Shown here piece after piece: positions 32,108 to 42,705 of a DNA stretch of 64,000 nucleotides; the first letter of the stretch is position 1, and the number at the start of each line of letters is the position of its first letter. This stretch comes from Pythium myriotylum (lineage: Eukaryota; Oomycota; Peronosporomycetes; Pythiales; Pythiaceae): positions 1,984,001 through 2,048,000 of the forward strand of contig JALJCQ010000017.1 of NCBI GenBank assembly GCA_023091665.1. The letters are read 5' to 3'. A model generated the notes under the pieces. It was not told the DNA's origin and did not search any database. It worked only from the letters and a program-made list of their open reading frames with translations. The translations under genes were made by a program, and so were the position numbers.

Positions 32108-33509
32108 ATGGCAAGAATGATGACACCCCTCAATATCGCTGTGCTGGTCATGCCATGGAAGCGCAAGAAGCGCCGTCTCTTTGCGGAGGTACTGGCGATA
32201 ATGATTGTTGAGCGGCCGCTCATACCGCAGGAGCGACTCGACTTGAACTCCACGTCAGACGCAGACTGCAAGATCGCGTTTCGTTTTGACCGGTCTGGCA
32301 TTGAGGCATTGACTGTGTTGCTTCGCATTCCAACTGTGATCATTACATCAACCGGTGACAAGTGCTTGGCTATGGAGGCTGTCAGTGTGCTTCTCTACCG
32401 CCTCACCTATCCCGTTCGCTACGCCTCGATGATCCGTGTGTTCGGACGGTCGGTCTCCTCGCTTTGCCGAATTTTCCTCTCGACAATCGAGCTCATATAC
32501 GACGTGTGGCGCGATCACATATATTTTCCCCAGTCCCTTCTAGCGGAACGCTGCGCTCGGTACTCAACGGCCGTCCAAGCCCGTGGCGCCGTCGTCGAAG
32601 GCGTTTTTGGATTTTTTTAGATGGAACTATGGTGGAGACCTGCCGTATCTGGCGGCAAAACAACTTACAAAAGGTGATCTACAGTGGTCACAACAGAATC
32701 CATTGCCTCAACTTTCAGTGCTTGACGGCCCCAGACGGACTTTGTGCCCATTTCTACCGCCCCGTGGAAGGGCGCGTTCACGACTCAACCATGCTTCGGC
32801 TTAGCCAGTTGCGCGAGCGCCTCGCTCAGCTCGACGACATTTTTGCTGGTCGATTTATATACGGTGATCCTGCCTATGGTATCTGCCGCCACGTCGTGAC
32901 GCCGTACAAGGGTGCGTCTCTGACCGAGCAGCAGCAAGCACTTAACCCTTTCGTGGTCATAATTTTTGCAATAGGAATAGTATCAGTATACACAAGTCGA
33001 GTATATAAGAGTTTAGCGTTTAGGGAACAAATTGTTCCCTTCTGGAAATGACGTTATAAATATTTCATACCGTGTTTTGTAACAAAATTTTTACAAAAAC
33101 CCACCATATGGGACATTACACCATATGGAACAACTTTGGTTGACTCAGATTTTCTCAGAAACCATACCCACTTTTGCCAAAGGGAACAAATTGTTCCCTT
33201 CTGAGGGGGTTCCAACTACCCACTGTTGCAAACACATCAGAAGGGCAAAAAAGTACCATTTACCACGAAAGGGTTAATCGAGCGATGAGCAGCGTCCGCG
33301 AGGCTGTTGATTGGTCATTCGGCAGGATGAAAACGCTGTGGGCGGCCATCGACTTCAAAAAACAAAACAAAGTCATGCTGTCTCCGGTGGGTAAGCTCGT
33401 GACGGCAACGATGCTCCTCACCAACTGCCACTGCTGCCATTTCGGTGGCAACCAGATCTCGGAATATTTTGATTTACCTCCACCGTTCCTAAGTGAATGT
33501 CTAGCCTAG
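32108..33509 (+). pseudogene. Harbinger-type transposase interrupted by a MITE
   Basis: The first part, in frames 32108-32620 and 32362-32941, gives FRFDRSGIEALTVLLRIP and, after a 1-2 bp shift near 32610, the DDE nuclease blocks FLDGTMVE, VIYSGHNRIHCLNFQ, GDPAYGI. A 328-bp insertion (32946-33273) then splits the frame. It resumes at 33278 with RAMSSVREAVDWSFGRMK and ends LPPPFLSECLA at 33509. Removing the insertion and one TTAA restores QALNRAMSSV in phase. Confidence 0.87.
32946..33273. mobile_element. piggyBac-type MITE 1
   Basis: 328 bp, non-coding. Perfect terminal inverted repeats CCCTTTCGTGGT ... ACCACGAAAGGG, flanked by TTAA on both sides (32942-32945 and 33274-33277). TTAA targets and CCC ends are the signature of piggyBac-like elements. 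Inside it the palindrome GGGAACAAATTGTTCCC occurs twice, at about 33022 and 33181. Confidence 0.88.
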
Positions 33510-33534
33510 GGCTTATGCATTAACTAGTTTCATT

Positions 33535-34250
33535 TTATGAATCCGACTTGGGTTCTGACCGGTTCGTCCCAGCGCAGATCAAAGTCTTGAGTAGCGCGAG
33601 CATTTTGTCTCGCTCGATCTCAGCAAAGCCGAGCCTCTCGTTGCGGTCCTCATCTCGCTGACGGCGATTCTCCTCACGGTGCTCCTCACGCTGACGTCGG
33701 CTCTCTTCGCACTCTTGACGGCGCTCCTCCAACTCCAACCGACGGAGCTCCATCTCCTGCTCCTTCACGTCGGTTTCGCGGCTCGTCTCGTCGGCAAGAG
33801 CCGCCAATACCTCGAAGGTTTTGCCCTTCTTCTCCGGAGTCTTGCGTTCGCCCTCGGAGCTACGCTTGCCGAGACGCTGCATCGCAGCGTCTCTCGGTTT
33901 GGCGTCGTCTTTCTTCTTTTTCTCTCTTCGGTCTTTGCAGCCTCCTCGAGCTTGTGGTCACGAAGGAGAGCCGAGAGGTGGTCAAGGCGCTGTCCTTGTA
34001 TTCTTCTGACGTACCCGACAGCGTCGCTGACTCTTTGTCGTTTGTGTTTCTCTAGCAGCGCAAAGAAGCGGTTCTGGGCCCTTTTCCCGTCGAAACGCTC
34101 GCGCTCGAAGCATAGAACCTGGGCGACAACCCTGGCAAGCTTCTCCCACCCGTCCATGACGCCGCCGTGCTTCGCCATAAAGGGTGTGTCAGCGCTCACC
34201 TGGCGGAGAAGAGCGATATCCTCGGTGTCTGTCCAATTGCGCCTCACCAT
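33535..34250 (-). pseudogene. Harbinger accessory Myb-like protein, frameshifted
   Basis: It starts at 34250 (MVRRNWTDTEDIALLRQV), a Myb/SANT-like trihelix with the tryptophan pattern W...W. The frame is lost near 33860-33880 and continues in a neighbouring frame as a long charged coiled coil (EMELRRLELEERRQECEE), ending EPKSDS at 33535. In active PIF/Harbinger elements the Myb-like partner brings the transposase to the ends in the nucleus. Confidence 0.8.
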
Positions 34251-35082
34251 CGCCCCACAGTGCGTCCTTTCGCGTTGTACAGATGCAATCCGCACATTTG
34301 CTCAATTCTGCAAGTGCAATTTCGCACACACATCGATTTAGAAAGGTTTTGGACTATTTTATCCCATGTGCGGGAACGGGTGTGGATTTTGGTTTTAGAA
34401 ATCTCTCTATTGTGTGAAATTTGGGCGGGACGAACGCAATTATTCAAATTTCCCGCTCTGCCGTTTTCTATGTGCAGAACAACCGGATTCAATTGGTCAA
34501 TTCAAACCCTGAGATTGCACTACGAAGGGACATTAGCCTCCAAAGTTTTTGTGTCCTTCTCAACGTGATCGAGCGTCCAGATCATCATCTGTGAAAATCG
34601 TTTTCGTAACTGGAACGGCAGGGACGTTGTCATCATCCGGCACAACGCTAATCTCACGAGTGCAATCCAGGACGGTACTGATGAGGCGCAAGGACGGTGG
34701 TGAATAGCAGAACCCAAATCGGCGGCGGCGTCTTCACACGCATCACCGCCCATTCAAAACACCGAGCAAGACCTTCCGCCACCTGTGGAAGAGGGACCCG
34801 ATGAATCAGCAGCAACCACACCGACGCCGACGCCCACGAACAACTCGCTAATGCCAGCTTGGCTCGAGTACATTTTATCTCCGTTGGAAGCGTCAGCGTC
34901 GCCACCAAGTGTGGATCCGGTCTCTCTCACGGCCTCACAACGCAATCCACGGTCAGTATCGACGTCGCCACCAAATGCAGATCCGGCCCCTCTTGTGGGG
35001 CTATCACAAAGTCCACAAGCAGCGCCGGCGTCGCCATCACGGTCGTATCGCAATAACAAGCGGACGAGAGCACGCCGCCGGA

Positions 35083-35275
35083 GCTCTCTATGATCACAGA
35101 GCTGGACTGCATTTGAGGCTAACATGCCGATATGCAGAAGCATCAGAAAGCTGCGACTTGTGGTGAGCCAGCGTCCCCCAGAGTCGCGGGTGCTCGCCAC
35201 CACAACCTGAGCCAAGCAGGCACAGCGCCGAAACCCAGGTGCCGCTGACGCAGCGTTCTGGGTTCGCTGCTACTT
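35083..35275. repeat. Diverged relic of the element 3 LTR
   Basis: It shares ordered blocks with the element 3 LTR: GAGCTCTCTATGATCACAGA (TG in place of TA), GATATGCAGAAGCA, GAAAGCTGCGAC, CGCTGACGCAGCG. Orientation is the same as element 3. An old solo LTR or truncated copy. Confidence 0.75.
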
Positions 35276-35460
35276 GTTAGAGGTAGCCGTCTGGTTCGAT
35301 CGCAATGTCCGTTTTGTCGGTGGGGCCGCTGGGTTACTTGCTCCGTTTGACGCAGATGGATAGGAGGGACTGAGATCACGCGCAAGCTGTGTCTATACCA
35401 TTCTTTCAAATTGAAATAGCGTCATCACCGAGGGTTGGATTGTGTGGATGCGATCGCTTG

Positions 35461-35476
35461 CCCCCCCCCCCCCCCC
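35461..35476 (+). repeat. Poly-C run
   Basis: About 16 consecutive C followed by TGTAATTTTTG. Exact length uncertain. Confidence 0.8.
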
Positions 35477-36184
35477 TGTAATTTTTGTGGCCGTGCTGTT
35501 GGTCGTCAAATCGGCAGTTGCGACCTGTTGATGTGATGATGTGCGATGCCTTTTCGCCAGTTATGGAGAAAAGGATACAGACTCAGCCAATATATATGTG
35601 CAAAACAGATATACACAGGCCGAGCGAGCTGCGATCCGTTGTGATAATCGCAGCTCTGGCTTCGTACCTCACGTTGTGTGTCCCTCTCCTTCGGGGCGGT
35701 CCTTTTGAGCTGAAGTAAAGGGGAAATACGTCCACGAGGCGCCTCCCACACAAACTCTGGCGGAGCTGCCGCTTGACCAGACCAGATTGATATACCGATA
35801 ATACAACAATACAGGCGAGGGCTAGGACGGAAGTTCCCTCCGATCCGCTAGCTCTCTGACCTGGGACGGAGACTCACTCGATCCCAAGCAACACTCTTTG
35901 TAAACTCCACACCAATATGAAGTGCGCCAGGTGACTGGCGCAGGATATGAAATGCCTTGGACTCTGGGGGACCCAGAATCCTTAGCAGGGGCTTTGACAG
36001 GTTCGACTCCTCTCTCCACACACACTCCACAAGAGTCCACTAGCCAACCAGCCAGACTCACGCGCAATATCCACTGGGGCACACCGACGCTAGCGCAGGC
36101 TTACCTGGTGTCGTTGCCACGCGTCTTTCCTGGAGCTTGAGCCGACGACTTGGGGAGTTGACGGTGAAAAGCGAAGTCTCTTAG

Positions 36185-36224
36185 AAGGGGCCAGCCCCTT
36201 AGAGAGCCAGCGAAGCTGGCTCTC
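36185..36224. repeat. Two adjacent hairpins
   Basis: AAGGGG-CCAG-CCCCTT (36185-36200) is followed at once by GAGAGCCAGC-GAA-GCTGGCTCTC (36202-36224, 10-bp perfect stem). They would fold as two stem-loops in RNA. No neighbouring gene explains them. Confidence 0.75.
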
Positions 36225-36803
36225 AACGATCACACCTACTTTTGTGACTAGATCTGGGAACTACCTACTTTTAGGAATCTGGCGCTGGATAGCCGTTGGC
36301 GAGGTTGGCGCCGGGTATGGTACCCAGTACCAGGTGGGTGGCACACTGTGCCGTGGCTACTTCCACCTCATCAACCACCGATTATACTCAAAACGGCTGG
36401 ATCTACTCCTGTCAGTCCCGGCCAGGTCTAGCCCGCGGCCCGGTAGGGGGCTGGTCTTCAACGGCCGGATGGGAGGTGACCTCGCGAGAACTGGCACTTC
36501 TTCACATTGAACGGGTTCAACCACACGAAGCGCTTCAATTCCCAGAACAGGCGAGTGACAGGGATCGCACACCGCAAGATTGATTCTTCGGACTCACCTA
36601 GCCTGTAGGTCTCGCGAAGGAGGCTGATCTACAAAAAATTGAGAACACGTTGGTTAGAATTCGCTATGCCAGCATATTATCCGATTGTTCTGCTGTTGTT
36701 TTGAAATAATATGATAACCTCGGAGAAAACAGTGGTCTTGGAGACCACACAGAATTTAGAAACGCACTGACTGACACAACTGACGAGTGACTAACATCAT
36801 TTA

Positions 36804-37123
36804 TGAAATGGTCGCGCCGTCGGAACTGGGGCTGAGACTCAGAGATCGAAATGCGGAATGAATTCAACAGCTAGATCCTAAACATGCAGAGTGCACTGAG
36901 CACCGCGAGCTCACCACCGAGTCCATGGGAACCGTGGGGAGCTCTCTGTGATCACAGAGATCCTGAGAAATGCAGAGGAACATGCAGATATGCAGAAGCA
37001 GCTGAAAGCTGCGACGTGTGGCGCAGCCTCCTCGAACGCTGGCTGAGCCACGAATAGAGCTTGAACAGCCACTTTACTGGAGCCGGGTGTCGCTGACGCA
37101 GCGATCTGTGTCCGCACATTACA
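36804..37123 (-). repeat. 3' LTR of element 3
   Basis: 320 bp, apparently identical to the other LTR. It includes GAGCTCTCTGTGATCACAGAG, whose central CTCTGTGATCACAGAG is a perfect 16-bp palindrome. Confidence 0.93.
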
Positions 37124-37135
37124 TCCTCCCCTCTT

Positions 37136-37959
37136 TTAGCTGCGTCTACGGGTGCGGGGGGTTCGGCGACGGTCTTCACGATCGGCTTGTTGTCGGTCGG
37201 CGAGCCTTTGGAGAAGCGTTGTCCAGTGACTTACATTCTGTATATCCTTCTTGAACTCCCACATGTCGGCACTCGCGGGCAGATCGACCCATGAGCAGAG
37301 GTACTGTGTGCGGTCACCTTGACCGCGGCGATCGAGGAGGTCCTTGATCACGTACACCCGCTCACCCTCGTCGTCGTATAGCCGAGGGGCCGACTTCGTG
37401 ATCTGACGCGCACGGAAAATGTCTGGTACATCGAAGGAGGGCTTCAGTTGTTCTACATTGAAGGTGGGCGTGCCGACCCCGAGCCACGTAGCGGTGTGGA
37501 AGTGCAAGTCGGTACGCGTTGCGGCCGATCCTTTCTTCGACAGCAAATGGGCCGTACCACTTTGGCAGGAGCTTGTTACGAACGGGATCTCGACCGGCGT
37601 CGTAGTCTGGTTGACCGAGTTCGCTACTGAGGACGCGTGAACCGACGTAGACCAGATCGCCAACGACAAATTTCACATCTTGACGACCTTGATTGTAATA
37701 CTTGGCCTGACGCTCCTGTGCTGCACGGACGTTCCGTTGAGCGAACTGAATGATCTCGCGTCGCGCCCGGGTGACATTCAATGCGGGTCCGGGCCCAAGA
37801 TGACTCTGGAGCGTGATTGGCGATCGTGCTTTCTGACCACAGTCGACTTCGAACGGGGACACTCGCGTCGAGGTAGAGACCAATGTTGCATGCGCATACT
37901 CAACCGTCGGCAGGGTCTTGGCCCAGTCATCACCATAATGGGAGACAACACACCGCAGA
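37136..37959 (-). pseudogene. Element 3 integrase C-terminus and chromodomain-like end
   Basis: Two further frames. The first gives TRVSPFEVDCGQKARSPIT and LLPKWYGPFAVEERIGRNAY (GPF/GPY module). The second has FNVEQLKPSF and a chromodomain-like end (RVYVIKDLLDRRGQGDRTQY, WEFKKDIQNV), finishing in an Arg-rich tail at 37136, beside the purine tract. Confidence 0.82.
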
Positions 37960-40266
37960 CTATCGGATCTGTCGTTCGCTGCGGCCGTCCGCCTGAGCTC
38001 GCCGCGATACGGTCATGCGGTGCTGTACTTGCATGATCCGCATCAGCTCTTGCCAAAACTCGCTGGTAAACGTGGCGTCTCGGTCGGACACGATCGACTC
38101 TGGCAAAGAATAGTATCGCACGACGTTGTCGAAGAAGCGTTTGGCCATTGCCTTGGCATCTACGTCCTTGGTCGTAGGAATGTAGCATGGGCGATTGGAC
38201 AGACGGCAGACAACCACATAGATCGCGTCAAAGCCGTCACTCGCGGGCAAAGCCGTCAGAAAATCCATGGTCACGTGTTGCCAACATTCTCCAGGGACTG
38301 GAAGTGGTTGCAGCAGACCATTGCGGTGTCGTGACCCTGACTTGTGACGCACGCAGGCTTCGCATGTTGCAACATACTGGCGCACATGATCGCGCATACC
38401 TGGCCACCAAAAGTACTGTCGCATCGCGACCAGCGTTCGTTCCACACCCGGATGGGAGACCACTGCTGCATCATGAAAGTCATGCATGAGCCGAAGCAGG
38501 ATCTTGTCGACCTGAGGCACCCGAAGCACTGGTATCACGTCCACCCTTTTGACATACAGAAGACCGTCGCGCAACTCGTACTTCTCGCGCATGCTCGCAT
38601 CTCCTCGATGCATGGACTGCATGATCGCCACACAATCCTTGTCCTTCGTGTAAGCAACTTTGAGATCGCGAACAAAGTCTCCATCCTCCCCCATCACAAG
38701 AAGTGTGGACTGGATCCTAAGTGGGGCTGACAACGGTTGAGACGCGACTGGTGACGGCCCGAAGGACGCATTCCCATCGACGAGGAGCTTGGCGGCCCGA
38801 GTCACAAAGCGAGAGTGAAATACGAAGACACCCACATTGGTGACGACGACGGGATGTCTCGACAGCGCATCCGCCACAACATTAGCTTCGCCCTTCTTAT
38901 GCTGAAGTTCAAAGTCGAACTGCCCAAAGAACTCAAGCCACCGGGTCATCTTGGCAGAGAGGTTGGCATGAGAGAGAAACCAGCGACAGGCCGAGTTGTC
39001 GGTAAAGACGACGAAGTGGCCGCCAAGAAGATAGCATCGCCATCGCCCCAGACACTGCTTGATGGCGTAGAGTTCCTGTTCATGCGCGGGCCAACGCGAC
39101 TCAGTCTCTGAGAGCTTGCGACTGTATAATCCGACTGGATGATCAAACTCGTCGATCACTTGGCTGAGAACACCACCCACACAGTACTTCGACGCGTCCG
39201 TAGTGACATGGAACGGCAACGACATGTCTGGGAGACGCAGCAAAGGCGCCGCGACTAGCGCTGCCTTGATGGAAGTGAAAGCATGCTCCTGAGCAGACGA
39301 CCACGTCCACGCGACCTTGCTCTTGAGGAGATCGGACAACGGCAACACCAGATCCGCGTAACCACGAACAAACCGCCTATAGTATCCCGCGAGCCCCAAA
39401 AAGCGCTGCAGGTCCTTGGCATTCTGGGGTTGCGGCCAATTCGCCACGGCGGCAGTCTTATCCGGATCGACACGAACTCCATCGCCGCTGATGATATGGC
39501 CCAGAAAACGAATCTCCGACTGTGCGAAGTGGCATTTGCTCGGCCGGGCGAACAACTGCTCCTCCCGAAGGATCTCGAAGACTCGACGCAAGTGCTGCAG
39601 ATGCTCGGCGCGCGTTGGGGAGAAAACACAAATGTCGTCGAGATAGACGACGACAAAGTTAGCCAACTCCTTGGTTTCGAAGATACGCCTCATGAGTCTA
39701 GACCCCGTCCCGGGCATACCAGCGAGGCCCATCGGCGCCACACACCACTGGTAGATCTCGGACCCCGCGCGAAACGCTGTGTACTGTCTTGACTCGAGTG
39801 CAAGTCGCATCTGGTGGTAACCGGAGGCCAGATCAATGAGTGTGAACACGTGGGCTCCCGCGAGGCGATCGAAAACCTCGTCGATCCGCGGGATCGGGAT
39901 ACGCGGAATGTCCGTCATGGCGTTAAAATACTGATAATCGATCACCCACCGGACGGGCTTCGAGGGGTCGCCACCACGAATCCACTGGATCTTGGTCGGC
40001 ATCTCACCCGTGACGGGATCCTTCTTGGGCACAGCGAAAATGTTCGACACCCACGCGGACGAACTCTTCTCGATCCAGCGCTTGGCGAGCCGCTTGTCGA
40101 CAAACGAACGGAGAGCAGTTTGCTCGACATGGGCGTGACGGAACGGAGGACAAGACGAGGGTTGCGCGCCCGGTTTTAACGCGACTGCGTGCTCGATATC
40201 CCGTTCCGGAGGCAACCCGTCGGGGAGCTCCTCGCGAAGATAATCCGAAAATTCGCGCACCAGCAA
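37960..40266 (-). pseudogene. Element 3 RT, RNase H and integrase
   Basis: A long open frame of 768 codons. RT: VRWVIDYQYFNAMT, TLIDLASGYHQMRL and the catalytic VVVYLDDICVF. RNase H keeps its acids (VTTDASKY, HEQELYAIK, VFTDNSA). Integrase: the HHCC finger (SHPGVERTL ... CEAC) and core residues TMDFLTALP, IVSDRDATF and RSERQI. A frameshift at about 37965 stops it just after the third catalytic residue; the rest follows in another frame. Confidence 0.92.
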
Positions 40267-40841
40267 TTCGATATCAGTGGCGGTTTCACCGAACCCGTGG
40301 AACCCACGACATCGAGATGAAACACTTCAGCGTACATACCGGCCCTGAGATTCTTCTTAAACTGGTGAAGGTCAACGTACTCCACGTCCAGATCTGTCGG
40401 TGCCGCACCTGCTGTACCCGCTGCCGGTTCCGTGACGTCCGCTCTCCCGGCATCGTTCGCTATTGAGCTGCCCGGTCGCTTTGGGCGCCGGCGGGACCGT
40501 GGCCACGAGATTGTACCTTGTGCCCAGTCGATGACGGGATTTTTGCGACGCAGCAATGTCTGGCCGAGGATCCCATCGAAGTCTTGCTGCAGTGGCCACT
40601 TCACGAGCTCGACCACACCTTCCTTCTCAGCCACGCGCAGCGGCACCTCGTAGTGGTGCGCGCGTGTCGTCGTCACCTTGCCCTCAAAGTCACGCGCGCG
40701 CAGCTCCGTCAGACTTGCTCTATCGGGAGTTCGAAGCAGACCACGACGCACAATACAGTGCGTCGCGCCAGAGTCAACCAACATTCTCAACTTCTTGTCC
40801 TGAACAGTCGCTTCCACAAATAATCGATCTTCACCTTTCAA
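40230..40841 (-). pseudogene. Element 3 protease
   Basis: Active site MLVDSGATHCIV near the N-terminus, partner strand DFDGILGQTLL, then an acidic linker ending HQFKKNLRAGMYAEVFHL. The frame is lost near 40260, where the RT frame takes over. Confidence 0.85.
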
Positions 40842-40992
40842 CTGAACCTTATGAGTTCAATCTCCAGAGCGCAGACGGACGGACGATACACCACACGGGC
40901 TTCATAAGCCTCCTCCATATCGAAAATAATGGGCTCGGCGGGAACAGAGGCACTTGGAGATTTCTGATCGGGGTGCTCAACGGATACTCCAC

Positions 40993-41935
40993 TTACATCC
41001 GCCGAGCGTGCCCGTTTCCCTGTCCCTTGCGCGGACAGTTCGCAATGCGGTGTCCGGATTCGCGACAGTAGAAACAGAGACCTTGACGGCGACACGCTTC
41101 AAGGACGGACGTGGCGGGCGGCCATTGAACTGCGCCACTGCCAGCGGCTCCGGATCTTGGTCGGTGGCGACGAGGGACACATCCATGGGCTCCGGATCGG
41201 GCAGACGCGTTGGGCGCGGGCGGCGCGGCGTGCTCCCACCAAAGTGAGCTCGCTCGTACGCCTGCGCGGCGGCAATAGCATTGCGGAGAGTCTCACAGTT
41301 GAGGTAGTTGACCTCCTTCTGCGTCTCGGGCTTGAGACCCGCAATGAAGTGGTCCACCTGGTCGAGCGGGGACATCTCGCGGATCTGCATGATGATCTCC
41401 CGGAAGCGTGCAACGTAGTCCTCAATCGCGCCAAACTGACGACACGCGCGCAGTGCGGCGCGGAGCCGCTGCTGTTGGTCCGATGGAACGGAGTCGTCGC
41501 TAAACACGCTCACAAACTCGTCGAGATCGCGGATCGGTAGATTGTCGATCATGAGCCGATGCGTGAGAAACGAGGCGGCCCCGCCGCGAAGACCCGAGCA
41601 CATAATCGACACCACACGTGGTTGGTTCTCGGGCGCGTGTAGTCGATGTTGCAGCTCTTCATGTAGATCTTGCTTCCAAAGACGTAGCTGTCGAAGTTCT
41701 CGCTGGGTTTGCCCCAGAAGTTCGGCATCACGGCACCAGGGATCTTGAACTCCCGGCGGGTCGCTTGAGCCTGGGCTTGCTCCAGGAACATAGCCCGAAA
41801 CTCTTGGCTCTGATTGGCTACCGTGTGGCACACCTCACGCACTGATTGGGTCAAAACCTCGAGCATCATGAAGACCGGATTACTGCTGTCGTCCATCTTA
41901 ACCTTGTTGCCGTCGATCAGATCTGATGCAGTCAA
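40993..41935 (-). pseudogene. Element 3 Gag
   Basis: It starts at 41935. The N-terminal part ends in one frame near 41640 (YVFGSKIYMKSCNIDYTRP) and the capsid part resumes in another (HRLMIDNLPIRDLDEFVSVF, DYVARFREIIMQIREM, DQVDHFIAGLKPETQKEV). A third frame carries the zinc knuckle CFYCRESGHRIANC and ends at 40993. At least two frameshifts therefore split it. Confidence 0.83.
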
Positions 41936-42021
41936 CTACTGATGTTGGTTAAATGGAATGGGTACAGTCCGAACCGGTGTGGGAGAGACGAAGAGGCGCT
42001 GGACCAACAAGTGCTACCAAT

Positions 42022-42341
42022 TGAAATGGTCGCGCCGTCGGAACTGGGGCTGAGACTCAGAGATCGAAATGCGGAATGAATTCAACAGCTAGATCCTAAA
42101 CATGCAGAGTGCACTGAGCACCGCGAGCTCACCACCGAGTCCATGGGAACCGTGGGGAGCTCTCTGTGATCACAGAGATCCTGAGAAATGCAGAGGAACA
42201 TGCAGATATGCAGAAGCAGCTGAAAGCTGCGACGTGTGGCGCAGCCTCCTCGAACGCTGGCTGAGCCACGAATAGAGCTTGAACAGCCACTTTACTGGAG
42301 CCGGGTGTCGCTGACGCAGCGATCTGTGTCCGCACATTACA
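42022..42341 (-). repeat. 5' LTR of element 3
   Basis: 320 bp. The transcription start of the element should lie here. The 5'-most base is followed outward by the ATTTA duplication. Confidence 0.93.
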
Positions 42342-42358
42342 ATTTAGGAATACTTTAA

Positions 42359-42701
42359 CCCTTTCGCAATCAAACGTGTAAAAATTTCACGTTCTGAGGG
42401 TTTCTCATAAGCTGGTATGTTTGAACCCCTCAGAACGTGTAAATTTTACACGTTTTACAAAACCCGTCCTTGAAGTTTCGCAAAAACCTCAACAAAACCT
42501 CAAAACCTCTGAAGGTTAAATAGCAATAATCTCGAAACTTATTTGCAATTTTGCGAGGTTTTATTACAAAAGGCGGTTGGTTTGCGGGAAAACTTCACCT
42601 GTCGCAATTCCAGAACGTGTAAAATTTACACGATCTGGAAATTTTGACTTGATTAAAGTATCCATACAATCCCTGTTTGCACGGAGGTGATTGCGAAAGG
42701 G
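42359..42701. mobile_element. piggyBac-type MITE 2
   Basis: 343 bp with terminal inverted repeats CCCTTTCGCAATCA ... TGATTGCGAAAGGG and TTAA on both sides (42355-42358 and 42702-42705). The first eight bases equal those of MITE 1. Inside, ACGTGTAAATTTTACACGT-like palindromes occur three times, each beside TCTGAG/CAGAAC or similar. AT-rich and non-coding. Confidence 0.88.
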
Positions 42702-42705
42702 TTAA

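Larger units (their letters stand above)
32013..34408. mobile_element. PIF/Harbinger-like DNA transposon
   Basis: About 2.4 kb with related ends: left AGAGAGGTTTCGAAAA... then CCGCACCCGCAC; right, reverse-complemented, AGAGAGATTTCTAAAA... then CCACACCCGTTCCCGCAC. ATT flanks both ends (32010-32012 and 34409-34411) and may be the 3-bp target duplication, though TTA/TAA is more usual. It holds the two genes typical of the superfamily, a DDE_4 transposase (+) and a Myb-like protein (-), convergent. The transposase is interrupted by a MITE. Confidence 0.8.
34412..36798. other. Transposon-rich sequence without intact genes
   Basis: 2.4 kb between Harbinger and element 3. A plus-strand frame at 34785-35093 (low-complexity Ser/Pro/Thr) ends next to an old LTR. 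A C run lies at 35460-35476. The rest shows no recognisable gene. Confidence 0.5.
36804..42341 (-). mobile_element. Ty3/gypsy LTR retrotransposon, element 3 (minus strand)
   Basis: 5.5 kb. LTRs of 320 bp lie at 36804-37123 and 42022-42341; I found no difference between them, so it is a very recent insertion. Target duplication ATTTA at 36799-36803 and 42342-42346. On the minus strand it begins TGTAATGTGCGG and ends CATTTCA. The primer-site candidate TTGGTAGCACTTGT adjoins the 5' LTR and a purine tract AAAAGAGGGGAGGA adjoins the 3' LTR. Gag, protease and pol are present but split by frameshifts. Confidence 0.93.

Noticed and set aside
35935..36030. Possible tRNA (GGTTCGACTCC followed by a Cys/Thr-rich end)
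   Set aside because: The T-arm pairs only 3 bp and no 5' acceptor strand or 7-nt anticodon loop closes.
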